Shown: positions 1 through 9,973 of the stretch, in pieces
Layout: every line of letters starts with the position of its first letter
Numbering within the stretch: position 1 is the stretch's first letter
Assembly (NCBI GenBank): GCA_051861445.1
Contig: JBHYCS010000016.1
Coordinates: 1-64,000, forward strand
Direction of reading: 5' to 3'
DNA: 64,000 nucleotides
Source: Parasediminibacterium sp051861445
GTDB taxonomy: Bacteria > Bacteroidota > Bacteroidia > Chitinophagales > Chitinophagaceae
Translations under genes and position numbers: made by a program
Notes under the pieces: model-generated
What the model saw: only the letters and a program-made list of their open reading frames with translations
Database searches by the model: none
What the model was told of the DNA's origin: nothing

Positions 1-333
1 GCGGCTTAAAGAAGGAAAAAAGAAAGTTGTTTTTGTCATAGAAATCATCGGCAGAAAGGTTGTGCAAAATATTTTGTGTAATTTTAAATGCACCGATTTT
101 TTTGCACATAAAAAATTGCACATATTGTTTTTGTATGAAAATGTTTGAATAGGTCTTTTTTTAAAATTCGTAATTCTCGCCGTTGTTGGTGAAGAACACA
201 AACAACATATACGATACATTTCTGCCGTTTTGGTTTGCCATAGGCTACCAACATCATTTTTCATCGTTGATGTATCTTGTATTGATGTTGTTACACTATT
301 GTGATACAAACATCAGCAGAAAAGTGTTTGATA
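1..333. other. Intergenic stretch without a recognised gene
   Basis: No open frame with a convincing start, codon use or motif is visible here on either strand. The DNA is AT-rich. An imperfect inverted repeat built on TGATGTT and AACATCA lies around 275-313, but it has no adjacent T-run, so I do not call it a terminator. The left neighbour is outside the window. Confidence 0.5.
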
Positions 334-373
334 AAAAATAGGCTATCTCGTTTCAGGAGATAGCCTATTTTTT
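334..373 (-). terminator. Rho-independent terminator at the end of the pectinase gene run
   Basis: A perfect stem pairs AGGCTATCTC with GAGATAGCCT around a seven-base loop. It has an A-run on the left and a T-run on the right, so it can act in both directions. It sits about 30 bases after the stop of the minus-strand GH2 gene and probably ends that operon. Confidence 0.85.
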
Positions 374-400
374 ATTGAGGCGTATAAATAATTATTCTAC

Positions 401-3247
401 TTAAAAAACATTATCAACAGCTGGTCTACTATACGTTTCTTTTCTATCGGTTGTTTTTGGATGTCCAAAGTAAAAGTATAGGGTTCTTTTTTGTGTGCCG
501 TCTAAATTTGTAGGCTCACTTTGTGGACCTAAAGCTCTTGTATTGGCACTAATGGTTACCGCCAATTTAGTACCAATAGGAGGAATGCAATCTAAAAAGC
601 TAATGTTTCCTTTGGGTAATTCAGGATGAGGACGAACACCCGTTAATGCGTAAAAATCGAATAGTCGAACGTATAATCCTGTATCTGCTGATGCAACATA
701 CATTTTACCTTCTACTGTACTTAATTCCATCCAATGAATTTCGCCATAATAGCCTTTAAATTCTGGATATACCATTGGTGAATAACCCGTCTGTGTATTG
801 TTGTATAAATTTTCCCACACATTAATCGGTGTGCCTTGTAAGCGATTTTTCCATTGTCTGTATGGGCCTTTTCCTAACCATTTTGCTCCTAATACAAAAT
901 TTTCTGGATAGTTAAAACTAATACCTGCATAGGTGTAGCTGCCTTTTAAATTATAGGCATAATCTAAAGCAACCCAACCATTTGGCTGTATAATCCATTT
1001 GGTGTATTGCATATTGCCATCGTATGTAAATTCTACCACATGGTTATTTCCTTCTTTGTATTGTTTGCTTGAAACAATATTGCCGCTGCCTTGTACCAAA
1101 ATGGGCCCATTGTTAAAAGACAATACATAATCGTTCGTTGTATTTTTGGTAGTTACTAATAAGCCTGTTTTTTTATTCAATACAACTGATACATCTCCAC
1201 CTTTCAAAGTGTATAGCGAATCTGTTTCTTCAACACTTGTAGTCCCATTGCTTGCAGTTATAAATGGAGTAATGAGGGCTTTAGGCGATTGAATAGTCCA
1301 CGTCCATTTATAAATTTCTTTATTAAATGCATCTGTTGCTACTAAAACCAATGCTTCATAGTTTTTATAATTGGTTGGCAATGATAGTTGTAGGGTTCCT
1401 TTTTGAAGTGGAGCAATAGATGGTGCAACAGCAACACCTTTTTCTTCAACCGTATAGCCACTTAAAGCATCCCAAGGTTTACGGAATTTTACCAAAGCCC
1501 ATTGAAATTTACATTGATTGGTATTGGTAAAATGATACCTGTTTTCTACTTCAATATTGCCTTTAAAATTTTCTGGCAGATTTTTTAAACGTATTTGTAT
1601 GGGAGAAAAAACTTCTCTCAGTGCAAAGAAACTTCCTTCTTTTTGTCTATGTGGCCCTAGTATTCCATCATTTGCATTTAAACCATTAGCATCAATTACA
1701 TTGTTAAAATCGGTACGTACAATTCCTTCATCTACCATTGCCCATACAAAACCGCCTGCACTTCGTTTGGCATTCCAATGCAACTCCCAAAAATCGCTCA
1801 TGGCTGCACCTGCACCACCATCATCTTGTGCATGTAAAAATTCGGTAGGCATGTAAATGAGAGAATCGTTGAGTATTTTTTTGGTACTGTAATAATCTTC
1901 GTAGTGATTACAATCTACACCATTAAAATCGTTACCTGGACGATGATGTGGATGTAAAACAGGACGTTTAGAAAAATCCCATTTGGTAAAAAATACATCT
2001 AATTCTTTATTAGTTCCTCCTTCATTGCCATTGTTCCAAAATAAAATAGAAGGATGGTTAAGGTCTTTAATGACCATTTCTTTTACCAATTTTTCTCCCA
2101 CTTTGGTGTTGTAAAATTTCTGCCATCCTGCTAATTCATCTAAAACATATAATCCCAACGAATCGCATAATTCTAAGAATTTTTTATCTGGTGGATAATG
2201 AGAACATCTCACCGCATTCATATTCATTTCCTTCAATAATTGCACATCTATCAATTGAATGGCATCATTCAATGTTCTTCCTGTTTCAGGCCACCAACAA
2301 TGTCTATTGGTACCTTTTAGTTTTATTTGAACTCCATTTACATAAATGCCATCGCCTCTTCTTATTTCTATTGTTCTAAAACCAAATTTTTCTGTAGTGG
2401 TATAAATTGATTTAATTCCTTCTTTTAAATACACATTCACCTTATAAAGATTAGGCGTTTCACTTGTCCATGTTAAGGCGTTTGCCACTTTTGTAGATAC
2501 AGTAATTACACTGTCTTTGGGTGAAACAGGTGCAGTGGTTGAAGCTACTTTTTTGCCGCTTGCATCTATTATTTCTGCAACAATAGTTTTGTTTGTGGTT
2601 ATATTTTTAGTAAAAATTTGCATGGCAAAATTTCCATCTGCTTTGGCATCAATGGCTACATAATCAATATGTTCTTTAGGTACAGCTTCTAAATAAACGG
2701 GTCTAAAAATGCCACCAAAAACCCAGTAATCAGCCAAGCGTTCTGCATTGTTTACGCTTGCATCGCTACTCATTTTGCTTACGGTAGCTTCTAAAGTATT
2801 GGTTTTTCCGAATTGAACTAGAGCTGTAATGTTGTACTTAAATCTATAGAATGCACCTTGGTGAATATCGCCTGCTTGTTTACCATTTATCTTCACTTCA
2901 GTATCGGTCATGCTTCCTTCAAACACAATAAAAATTTCTTTGTCTTTCCAGTTGGCAGGAACAGAAAAGTTGTGCTTGTATAAACCCTTTTCATCGGCAA
3001 AGCGAAAGTTTTTACCATTGGTTTTATAATCTCTTCCATAGTTGTATGTTCCAAAACCTTGTTGTTCCCAACAAGAAGGCACTTGAATTTTTGTCCAATA
3101 GCCACTTTGTCTTCCACCTGTGCAAAAAAAGTCCCAACTAATGGTTTTATCGCTACCTGTTCCAGATAAATATTGAATTTGTTTTTGCTGTGTAAATGCA
3201 AATTGAAAACAAAGTAATGCGTAAAAAAGTAACTGTAATTTTTTCAT
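401..3247 (-). CDS. Secreted glycoside hydrolase family 2 (beta-galactosidase-like)
   Basis: This is a GH2-type retaining exo-glycosidase, most likely a beta-galactosidase or related enzyme removing galactose side chains outside the cytoplasm. I chose the start at 3247 because the protein then begins MKKLQLLFYALLCFQFAFTQ, a clear signal peptide; an upstream in-frame ATG would bury it. Residues about 80-190 are the sugar-binding jelly roll, about 195-295 the immunoglobulin-like domain, and from about 300 the TIM barrel with a NRHCWWPETGR segment. The acid/base is probably Glu409 in WNNGNEGG and the nucleophile Glu469 in MPTEFLH. About 250 C-terminal residues form a further beta-rich domain. 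The gene is the last of five pectinase genes and starts 10 bases after the stop of the GH106-like gene, so it is co-transcribed. The exact sugar specificity cannot be read from sequence. Confidence 0.88.
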   Translation of the reverse strand: MKKLQLLFYALLCFQFAFTQQKQIQYLSGTGSDKTISWDFFCTGGRQSGYWTKIQVPSCWEQQGFGTYNYGRDYKTNGKNFRFADEKGLYKHNFSVPANWKDKEIFIVFEGSMTDTEVKINGKQAGDIHQGAFYRFKYNITALVQFGKTNTLEATVSKMSSDASVNNAERLADYWVFGGIFRPVYLEAVPKEHIDYVAIDAKADGNFAMQIFTKNITTNKTIVAEIIDASGKKVASTTAPVSPKDSVITVSTKVANALTWTSETPNLYKVNVYLKEGIKSIYTTTEKFGFRTIEIRRGDGIYVNGVQIKLKGTNRHCWWPETGRTLNDAIQLIDVQLLKEMNMNAVRCSHYPPDKKFLELCDSLGLYVLDELAGWQKFYNTKVGEKLVKEMVIKDLNHPSILFWNNGNEGGTNKELDVFFTKWDFSKRPVLHPHHRPGNDFNGVDCNHYEDYYSTKKILNDSLIYMPTEFLHAQDDGGAGAAMSDFWELHWNAKRSAGGFVWAMVDEGIVRTDFNNVIDANGLNANDGILGPHRQKEGSFFALREVFSPIQIRLKNLPENFKGNIEVENRYHFTNTNQCKFQWALVKFRKPWDALSGYTVEEKGVAVAPSIAPLQKGTLQLSLPTNYKNYEALVLVATDAFNKEIYKWTWTIQSPKALITPFITASNGTTSVEETDSLYTLKGGDVSVVLNKKTGLLVTTKNTTNDYVLSFNNGPILVQGSGNIVSSKQYKEGNNHVVEFTYDGNMQYTKWIIQPNGWVALDYAYNLKGSYTYAGISFNYPENFVLGAKWLGKGPYRQWKNRLQGTPINVWENLYNNTQTGYSPMVYPEFKGYYGEIHWMELSTVEGKMYVASADTGLYVRLFDFYALTGVRPHPELPKGNISFLDCIPPIGTKLAVTISANTRALGPQSEPTNLDGTQKRTLYFYFGHPKTTDRKETYSRPAVDNVF

Positions 3248-3257
3248 TGTATTGCTA

Positions 3258-6029
3258 TTATTGTAGTTGAATAAGGCGAACAAATCCATCTAAGCCAGCA
3301 GGCTGAATCTGCCAGTTGCTAGCATCGAAGGGTTTGTAGTTAATGTTTACAAAATTGATTTCGTGGTAATTTCTCCAAACTTCTTTTTGTGCATCCATGT
3401 AACGCATACGATTAGCCATAAGGTTGCAAACTTCTATTTGAATCGTGTTGTTTCCTTCTCGTAAATATTGATCTATCTTAATTTCATAAGGCAAGCTCCA
3501 AACCAAACCAACTTCTTTTCCGTTTACTATTATTCTTGCACTTTCATGAAGTTTTTCGAATTGAAGCAAATAGGATTTCGATTTATTTTTTAATTGAAAT
3601 TGAGTGCTATAAATGGCTGTGCCAGAAAAGTAGGATAGGGTAGTGTCGTTTTTAATATTTGTCCATGGTTGAATTTTTTCAATTGTTTTTGATGTGGGTA
3701 AAAATGGACCACCTTCTGTAAAATTAATTTTCCATTGAAGATTGGTTAAGTCGATGACTTGTTTGGATACATCTTTATACTTCCAATTGGGTAACTGCTT
3801 GCTTGGTTGAAAATTAGCTTGAACAATGATAGATTCTCCTGATTTTAATTGTAAACGAACATTATCGATATAGCTACCCATATTTTTAAAAGCTACTTTA
3901 CCCGTTTCTCCATTTAAAGGATTAATGTATTGCAGCGATTGCGGCATTACTTGCAAACGAATTGTAGTATCTATATCTTTAGCCGTATTGTTCGATACAA
4001 AATAATATTTGCTATTGTTTTTATAAGACGTTATAAACTTTAACCCTAATTGTGTAATTGTACTTTCGTTTCTAACACGTAAATATTCCAAAGCCTTATT
4101 AAGATCGGCACAAACAATAATTTTGCCAGCTAATTTTAATTTGCTTTCTGCAATTCCATTACCTACGTTTACTAACTGCAAACTTTGAATTAGCTGTTGT
4201 AGTTGTTTTCTATTTTCAACTAAATTATGCATGCCAGGAACATCAGTTGGTAAAGATTGAATTACAATTTCATCTACATTTTTCTTCGCTAAATCAATAA
4301 TATTTTGAAGCGTTTTTACTGGCATTAAGTTACAGGTAGGAATAACCAAAACTTCTTTTTGCTTCTTTAACAATACCGCTCTTTTAAGCCATTCAGCAAT
4401 CATTTTGTCGCTTACAAAATCTACCTCATATCCTGTGTTTTGTAATTGGGTTACATTTTTATAAAAAGGGGTAGGGTGTAGCCATTCTTTAATGTGATGT
4501 ACTGATAAAGGCATATCTACACCTTCTGCTTCATGCCATACATCGTAAATTGGCCAATACATTTTTATATTGTTAGCAGGAGTTCCTTGCAATACTTGTT
4601 GTACTCTTGAAATATATTCATTTAATCCTTTTACATGTTTCCAAAGGCTGTTGTAAGGAACAAAATTTACCGATGCATAAAACAACCATCCAGGAAATTT
4701 TACATCTGCTGGTGTGTACGTTGTGCCATGATAAAACACATGATTTACGCCAGATAAAAATACTTGATCAACTTCTGGTTTACACTGGCTCCAACTGGTT
4801 TTAAAATGTTCGCCCAACCATGTAAATGTTTCGCTGCTTGTAAGTGGTTTATTGTAAAAATGTGCTGCACTACTTGCAAATTTTAGCATAATAGGGTCTG
4901 GGTCTACATTTCTAACATCACCACTATCTCTTCTTAAATTTTTAACGCCAAATGCAGTGCTACCAAAGGTTTCGCATTCAGGAATATCAAAAGCACCATA
5001 CAAATCAAGTAGATTTCCCGGTGAGCCGTGTGCTTGATTTACAGATTTAGTATTGCGTTTATTTGTCCATTTGGTAAATACACTCGAAAAATTTTCAAGC
5101 ATTAAATCTGCAATCGTTTCTCTATAATCGCTTTTCAGTCTAGCAACAGTATCGTTGTGTGCTTTACTAATAAATGCATTCATCCAGTTTTTTAAATTAT
5201 AACCACGTCTTTTTTCAAATTCGCTAAAAAATTCTGGTGTCCAATCGGCATTATACACTTCGTAGCTATCATTAAAAAAAGCTTGTACACCATGAGATGA
5301 ATTGCCAAAAGCACTATCAAAAATGGTAAAATAATTGGCTGTAGCATTTTTACTAAAATGATCTATAGTATAGCCTTCACCACCAGGTGCTGCACGTTTT
5401 ACAGCTTGTCTTGTTTTACCAATAAAAATGGCAACAATTTCAGCATTTGTAGTGCTTACATAATTTAAAACACCCTCATCGTTTACTTTTTCGGTAACAT
5501 CTATCGGTTGTTTGTTTGCAGCGTACACCATTACACTACTTAGTTGGGCAAAGCCTTTTTGTTTCGCATCTGCAACTACTATTTTTTCTGTTAATGGTTC
5601 ATTGGCTTTTAGCGTATACTTCTGTGTAATTAGTTTGGTGGCAGCATCGTTAATGGTAACATTACTGCCACCAATTGGCCAACCTGTACCTACAGAGATA
5701 TAAACGCCCATGTTTAAGCGTTTAGCTTCTGCAACGGTAAAATCTAACATCTTCATCCATTCTGGAGAAAGATATTTGATGTATCTTTTTTCAAAACCTT
5801 TAGCACCATAAATCGGAACAATTTCTACACCACCAAAACCAACAGCAGCCAATTGTGTAAGTTGCTTTTTTATACCAACTTCATCAACAGCACTACCCAT
5901 CCACCACCAACGAGTCCATGGTTTGTTGGTAGCATTGAAAGCATTCGTTTGGGCATTTGTTTGTAGCCATAAAAATATGCTCAGACAGATCAGTAAAAGT
6001 TGCTGTTGTATTACTATTTTGTACTTCAT
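3258..6029 (-). CDS. Secreted GH106-like alpha-L-rhamnosidase
   Basis: The protein resembles the GH106 family, whose known members release alpha-L-rhamnose from rhamnogalacturonans. The start at 6029 gives 923 residues beginning MKYKIVIQQQLLLICLSIFL, a signal peptide ending near TNAQ. The TRWWWMGSAVDEVGI segment shortly after it, followed by GGVEIVPIYGAKGFE, is the typical opening of the family barrel. YYFVSNNT and the C-terminal jelly-roll segment (GKEVGLVWSLPYEIKI, NLMANRMRYMD) fit the accessory beta domains. It lies between the CE12 esterase gene and the GH2 gene on the same strand. Its 108-base leader carries one copy of a structured repeat that is also found before yebC. Family assignment is good; the linkage cleaved is inferred from the surrounding pectin genes. 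Confidence 0.85.
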   Translation of the reverse strand: MKYKIVIQQQLLLICLSIFLWLQTNAQTNAFNATNKPWTRWWWMGSAVDEVGIKKQLTQLAAVGFGGVEIVPIYGAKGFEKRYIKYLSPEWMKMLDFTVAEAKRLNMGVYISVGTGWPIGGSNVTINDAATKLITQKYTLKANEPLTEKIVVADAKQKGFAQLSSVMVYAANKQPIDVTEKVNDEGVLNYVSTTNAEIVAIFIGKTRQAVKRAAPGGEGYTIDHFSKNATANYFTIFDSAFGNSSHGVQAFFNDSYEVYNADWTPEFFSEFEKRRGYNLKNWMNAFISKAHNDTVARLKSDYRETIADLMLENFSSVFTKWTNKRNTKSVNQAHGSPGNLLDLYGAFDIPECETFGSTAFGVKNLRRDSGDVRNVDPDPIMLKFASSAAHFYNKPLTSSETFTWLGEHFKTSWSQCKPEVDQVFLSGVNHVFYHGTTYTPADVKFPGWLFYASVNFVPYNSLWKHVKGLNEYISRVQQVLQGTPANNIKMYWPIYDVWHEAEGVDMPLSVHHIKEWLHPTPFYKNVTQLQNTGYEVDFVSDKMIAEWLKRAVLLKKQKEVLVIPTCNLMPVKTLQNIIDLAKKNVDEIVIQSLPTDVPGMHNLVENRKQLQQLIQSLQLVNVGNGIAESKLKLAGKIIVCADLNKALEYLRVRNESTITQLGLKFITSYKNNSKYYFVSNNTAKDIDTTIRLQVMPQSLQYINPLNGETGKVAFKNMGSYIDNVRLQLKSGESIIVQANFQPSKQLPNWKYKDVSKQVIDLTNLQWKINFTEGGPFLPTSKTIEKIQPWTNIKNDTTLSYFSGTAIYSTQFQLKNKSKSYLLQFEKLHESARIIVNGKEVGLVWSLPYEIKIDQYLREGNNTIQIEVCNLMANRMRYMDAQKEVWRNYHEINFVNINYKPFDASNWQIQPAGLDGFVRLIQLQ

Positions 6030-6054
6030 TTTTCTTAATAATTCGAAGTGATTT

Positions 6055-6113
6055 TTTATTGAAACCAGCAGTTGTGCAACAATGATGCTTTTGTTGCGTC
6101 GCACTCTTGTACG
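6055..6113 (-). repeat. Structured dispersed repeat, copy 1 (5' leader of the GH106-like gene)
   Basis: On the minus strand the element reads CGTACAAGAGTGCGACGCAA, then a 24-base variable hairpin segment, then CTGGTTTCAATAAA. The same blocks with the same 24-base spacing occur at 40133-40190. A perfect seven-base stem joins GCAACAA (6076-6082) to TTGTTGC (6091-6097). The element starts about 25 bases before the start codon of the GH106-like gene. Confidence 0.6.
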
Positions 6114-6137
6114 CTTTCCTTTCTATTCAACTGTTCA

Positions 6138-7493
6138 TTAATTACCATCAGGTTTAGCCACACTTACCGTTATGCTTAATGGCCAATTAAATTGATTTAT
6201 TGCATCAGGTTTTGCTGGATTAAATGGGGTAACTGTTTTCTTTAAGTATTCAGCCAATGGCAGTTGGATATCTTTCATTCCTTGTACAATACATCTAGCA
6301 ATTTCATAAGCACCATAAGGATTAAAATGTGTATTATCGTTGAATGCTTTCGGTTGATTGGGAAAAGAATTGGCAGGATAAATTACAAATGCTTTCTCAC
6401 TTTCTTTTTTGCCCCAAGCTTCGTATAAAGTTTTGCTCATTTCATTCAAATCTATTAATGGTACATGTAGTTCTTTGGCAACCAAACGCATAGCTGCAGG
6501 ATAATCGCCTAAAGTCATAACTACTTTGCCACTGCTATCAAAATTTCTTCTATTCATAGATGTTACTAAAACAGGATTACCACCTTTTTTTCTAGCTTCA
6601 TTTACATAAAAAGAAATATCTCTTTTATAGGTTGTAAAAGCACCAACACCTTCACCTTTTTGTTTTTGGTCGTTGTGGGCAAATTCAATAAAAAGATAAT
6701 CGCCCTTTTTCATTTGTGTGAGTATTTTCTCTAATCGTCTAGCACTCATAAAACCGCTAGCTGTTTCTCCACTTTCGGCATAATTAGCCACTACTACTTT
6801 CTTAGGTTCAAAAAAAGCAGGAAACATTTGTCCCCAAGCTGCATAAGGTTCTTCTGCCTGATCTACAACTGTAGAGTTTCCTGCTAAAAAAACAGTTATA
6901 GCATCTGTGTTAGGTGTAATTTCCATAGCACATAGCTTAGGACTTGCACCATTTAATTCAATCGTAAGTTTATCATCCCAATGTAAATAGTTTCTTTCAC
7001 GGCTTTTAATACGTACAATTTTACCATTGGCTTTAATAATGGTATCTCTGATGTGAACAGTAAATTGTAGCTCCACTGTTTTTCCTTTTTCGGTAATCAG
7101 AGGCTCAACCATTAATCGTCTACACTCAGCTCTTATGGTGGCAGCACTTACATCTTTTACATCGCCAATAATCATTTTTACATCGTAATTTCCTTCAGGT
7201 AGTTTTACCGAAAATTGAAACGGTTTATTACTTGTTACAAAACCATCAATAGCAGCGTTTTTCTCTTTTCTACCTATATCTTCAAGAGTTCTATTATTGG
7301 TTTCAAATCCAAAGCCTTTGCTATAAGAAAATGTGTCTGATGCTATAACTTTTGTAAATCCTTTTTGGGCTTTTCCCAATCCAAAATCGAACTTCAGTAC
7401 ATTGTTGTTTGTTTGTGCAAACGTTACATTGATGCATACCTGTAGTAATGCAATGAACGCAACAAACAATCTATTTTTAAATATGGCTTTCAT
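6138..7493 (-). CDS. Secreted rhamnogalacturonan acetylesterase-like SGNH hydrolase (CE12)
   Basis: An SGNH/GDSL esterase predicted to remove acetyl groups from rhamnogalacturonan so that lyases and hydrolases can act. A signal peptide covers the first 27 residues (ends VTFAQ). Residues about 30-190 form a beta-rich N-terminal domain of the galactose-binding type often fused to CE12 enzymes. The esterase domain starts near residue 200. Ser207 in FLAGNSTVVDQ is the likely nucleophile, Asn274 in EFAHNDQKQKG belongs to the oxyanion hole, and Asp386/His389 in DNTHFNPYGA complete the catalytic set. All expected blocks are present and the length (451) is normal for a two-domain member. It lies 18 bases after the GH95 stop in the same operon. 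Confidence 0.88.
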   Translation of the reverse strand: MKAIFKNRLFVAFIALLQVCINVTFAQTNNNVLKFDFGLGKAQKGFTKVIASDTFSYSKGFGFETNNRTLEDIGRKEKNAAIDGFVTSNKPFQFSVKLPEGNYDVKMIIGDVKDVSAATIRAECRRLMVEPLITEKGKTVELQFTVHIRDTIIKANGKIVRIKSRERNYLHWDDKLTIELNGASPKLCAMEITPNTDAITVFLAGNSTVVDQAEEPYAAWGQMFPAFFEPKKVVVANYAESGETASGFMSARRLEKILTQMKKGDYLFIEFAHNDQKQKGEGVGAFTTYKRDISFYVNEARKKGGNPVLVTSMNRRNFDSSGKVVMTLGDYPAAMRLVAKELHVPLIDLNEMSKTLYEAWGKKESEKAFVIYPANSFPNQPKAFNDNTHFNPYGAYEIARCIVQGMKDIQLPLAEYLKKTVTPFNPAKPDAINQFNWPLSITVSVAKPDGN

Positions 7494-7511
7494 TATTATT
7501 TGGTATAGTGT

Positions 7512-9956
7512 TTAGCTTGTTTTAAGAGTAGAATGAATGGTATACGTTTTTCCTGCTTTGGTTTTAAATGAATACAAAAAATATGTAACGCCATTTTTAG
7601 TTTCTGTTTTAATTGTTGGTACAATTCCGTCAATTATAATAGGAGTGGTGGTTCTTAATACACAATTATTTCCTTGCTTCGATAAAATGGAAGCTTTGTG
7701 TAAAGTCGCATTTTCCCAATCTATGTTTATTTCAAAATTTCCCCTTGCAACAATGCCTTTTACAGAGCCATTTTGCCAATTGTTTGGTAATGCAGGTAAT
7801 AATTGAATATTGTTTAAATGGCTTTGAACCAACATTTCTGCAATGCCTGCAGTTGCTCCAAAATTGCCATCGATTTGAAAGGGTGGATGCGTATCGAACA
7901 AATTGTTGAGTGTTGAAGTTTTAAGTAATTCTTGATACATTTTATACGCATGATTTCCATCGAGTAATCTTGCCCAAAAATTAATTTTCCAAGCTTTGCT
8001 CCAACCTGTTCCACCATCACCTCTAGTAATTAGAGTGTTTTTGCTTGCATTTGCAATAGCAGTATCTAATAGTGGCGAAATTTGATGACCCGGATGTAAA
8101 CCAAATAAATGAGAAACATGTCTGTGTTGAGGATCTTCGTCTTCCCAATCATCAAACCATTCAACTAAATTTCCTTTTTTGCCAATTTTTAATGGTAAAA
8201 GTTTTGATTGTTTTTGCTGTACTTGATTTACAAAGTCTTTGTCAATTCCTAAAATGTTAGCAGCAGTAATAACATTGCTAAATAAATCCCAAATAATTTC
8301 TAAATCCATAGCAGATGCAATGGTTACTGTACCCTTAAAACCTTTCGGATGTAAGTACACATTTTCTGGAGAAGTTGATGGAGCTGTAACCAATTTGTCA
8401 TCTTTTTCTACCAACCAATCTATACAAAATTCAGCCGCTGCTTTCATTAATGGATAAGCCGTGTCTGCTAAATATTTTTTGTTGTTGGTAAACAAATAAT
8501 GATCGAATAAATGTTGACTAAGCCATGGACTTCCTAGCGACCAATTAGCCCATTTTGGATCTCCATTTCCTTCACCAACAGGATTTGTTTGAGCCCATAA
8601 ATCGCTATTGTGGTGAACAGCCCATCCTTTCATTTTATAATAATTGGAAGCTGTTGCTGTTCCGTTTTTTGCCATTCGTTGAATGTGTTGAATTAGTGGC
8701 TCATTCATTTCTGCAAGATTACATTGATTAACCAACCAATAATTCATTTGTAAATTAATATTGGTTGTGTAATTGCTTCTCCAAGAAGGACGAATATTAT
8801 CACACCAAATACCTTGTAAATTGGCAGGAAAGCCACCTGGTCTTGAAGAACAAATTAATAGGTATCTACCATATTGAAAATACAATTCTTCTAACCCAAA
8901 ATCTTGATTGCCTTCTTTGTATTTTTTTAATCTTTCATTGGTTGGCAAATCGATAATAGAAGCATTGTTAATTGAAATTTGTAAGCGTTTAAAGTAGTTG
9001 CTATAGTCTTTTATGTGTAGATTTTTAAGAAGACTATAAGGTTTTTTGATAGCGGCATTAATCCATTTTGTATTAATAGCCGATTCATCTACACCATCTT
9101 TGTCAGGACATTTGTCAATGCCATTAAAACTAGTAGCACCTGATACAAAAATGATCGCTTCCGTTGCATTATTGAGTTGTATTGTGCTATCTGTTGTGGT
9201 AATTGTTCCATCGGTTTCTACAATTTTCAATCGCATTTCATAACGCATTCCATAACAATTTTCAGCATCCGAAAAAACAATTGGTTTAGGGTTTCTTCTT
9301 TCATCATTGTTTATTCTAGCCTTGCCTTTTAGAATTAAGTCTTTCGAATTGGTTGTAGTTACTTGATGTTGTAATTCATTGTTTACTTTAAATGTTGCAT
9401 TGATTGCACCTTTTGCAGAAGCAGTTAGTTTAATCACCACCAATTGATCTGGTGCTGATGTAAAATATTCTCTAGTAAAATGCACATTGTCAACTGTAAA
9501 TTGTGTGGTAGCAATGGCTTCAGCAATATTTAAGGTTCTTTTGTAATTACTAATATTACCTGTAATTGATTGCTGAATAAATAGGTTGCCTAAAGGCTGA
9601 TACATTTGTGTGTTTGGGCCTTGCATTTTTCTAAGCAATCTTACTGCTTGTGTAACACTGTCTTTAAACAAGGCTTCACGTACTTGGGGTAAATATTTGT
9701 ATGCATCAGGATTTGGATTTTGATTCACAGGGCCACCTGTCCATAAGGTTTGTTCGTTCATCTGAATGAGTTCGTTTTGAACTCTACCAAAAATCATTGC
9801 TCCCAATCTTCCATTGCCAAGTGGTAAAGCCTCATTCCAATCTTTTGCAGGTTGATTGTACCAAAGCACATTTTTTGTTGCAATTTGAGCTTTTGATTCT
9901 AAACAAATCACAAAAAGAAAAATCGATAAAAGTAAACATGCAGATTTTTTTTTCAT
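7512..9956 (-). CDS. Secreted GH95 alpha-L-fucosidase-like enzyme
   Basis: A GH95 family inverting enzyme; characterised members remove alpha-1,2-L-fucose, and some act on alpha-L-galactose of plant glycans. The first 24 residues are a signal peptide. The family opening WYNQPAKDWNEALPLGNGRL is at about 32-51 and MNEQTLWTGGP at about 66-76. NINLQMNYW (about 399-407) carries the conserved active-site asparagine, Glu531 in TAPSTSPENVY is the likely general acid, and DGNFGATAGIAEML near residue 700 carries the conserved aspartate. Length (814) is typical and nothing looks truncated. It lies 17 bases downstream of the GH105-like gene. In this PUL it probably trims terminal sugars from pectin side chains (inference). 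Confidence 0.9.
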   Translation of the reverse strand: MKKKSACLLLSIFLFVICLESKAQIATKNVLWYNQPAKDWNEALPLGNGRLGAMIFGRVQNELIQMNEQTLWTGGPVNQNPNPDAYKYLPQVREALFKDSVTQAVRLLRKMQGPNTQMYQPLGNLFIQQSITGNISNYKRTLNIAEAIATTQFTVDNVHFTREYFTSAPDQLVVIKLTASAKGAINATFKVNNELQHQVTTTNSKDLILKGKARINNDERRNPKPIVFSDAENCYGMRYEMRLKIVETDGTITTTDSTIQLNNATEAIIFVSGATSFNGIDKCPDKDGVDESAINTKWINAAIKKPYSLLKNLHIKDYSNYFKRLQISINNASIIDLPTNERLKKYKEGNQDFGLEELYFQYGRYLLICSSRPGGFPANLQGIWCDNIRPSWRSNYTTNINLQMNYWLVNQCNLAEMNEPLIQHIQRMAKNGTATASNYYKMKGWAVHHNSDLWAQTNPVGEGNGDPKWANWSLGSPWLSQHLFDHYLFTNNKKYLADTAYPLMKAAAEFCIDWLVEKDDKLVTAPSTSPENVYLHPKGFKGTVTIASAMDLEIIWDLFSNVITAANILGIDKDFVNQVQQKQSKLLPLKIGKKGNLVEWFDDWEDEDPQHRHVSHLFGLHPGHQISPLLDTAIANASKNTLITRGDGGTGWSKAWKINFWARLLDGNHAYKMYQELLKTSTLNNLFDTHPPFQIDGNFGATAGIAEMLVQSHLNNIQLLPALPNNWQNGSVKGIVARGNFEINIDWENATLHKASILSKQGNNCVLRTTTPIIIDGIVPTIKTETKNGVTYFLYSFKTKAGKTYTIHSTLKTS

Positions 9957-9973
9957 ACAGAAAACTTCGTTAA

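Noticed and set aside
275..313. Imperfect inverted repeat near the left end
   Set aside because: Stem is interrupted and no T-run follows, so neither a terminator nor an operator can be supported.
2908..3201. 97-codon open frame inside the GH2 gene
   Set aside because: It is a shadow in another frame of the signal and jelly-roll part of the GH2 gene, without a family match or its own signals.
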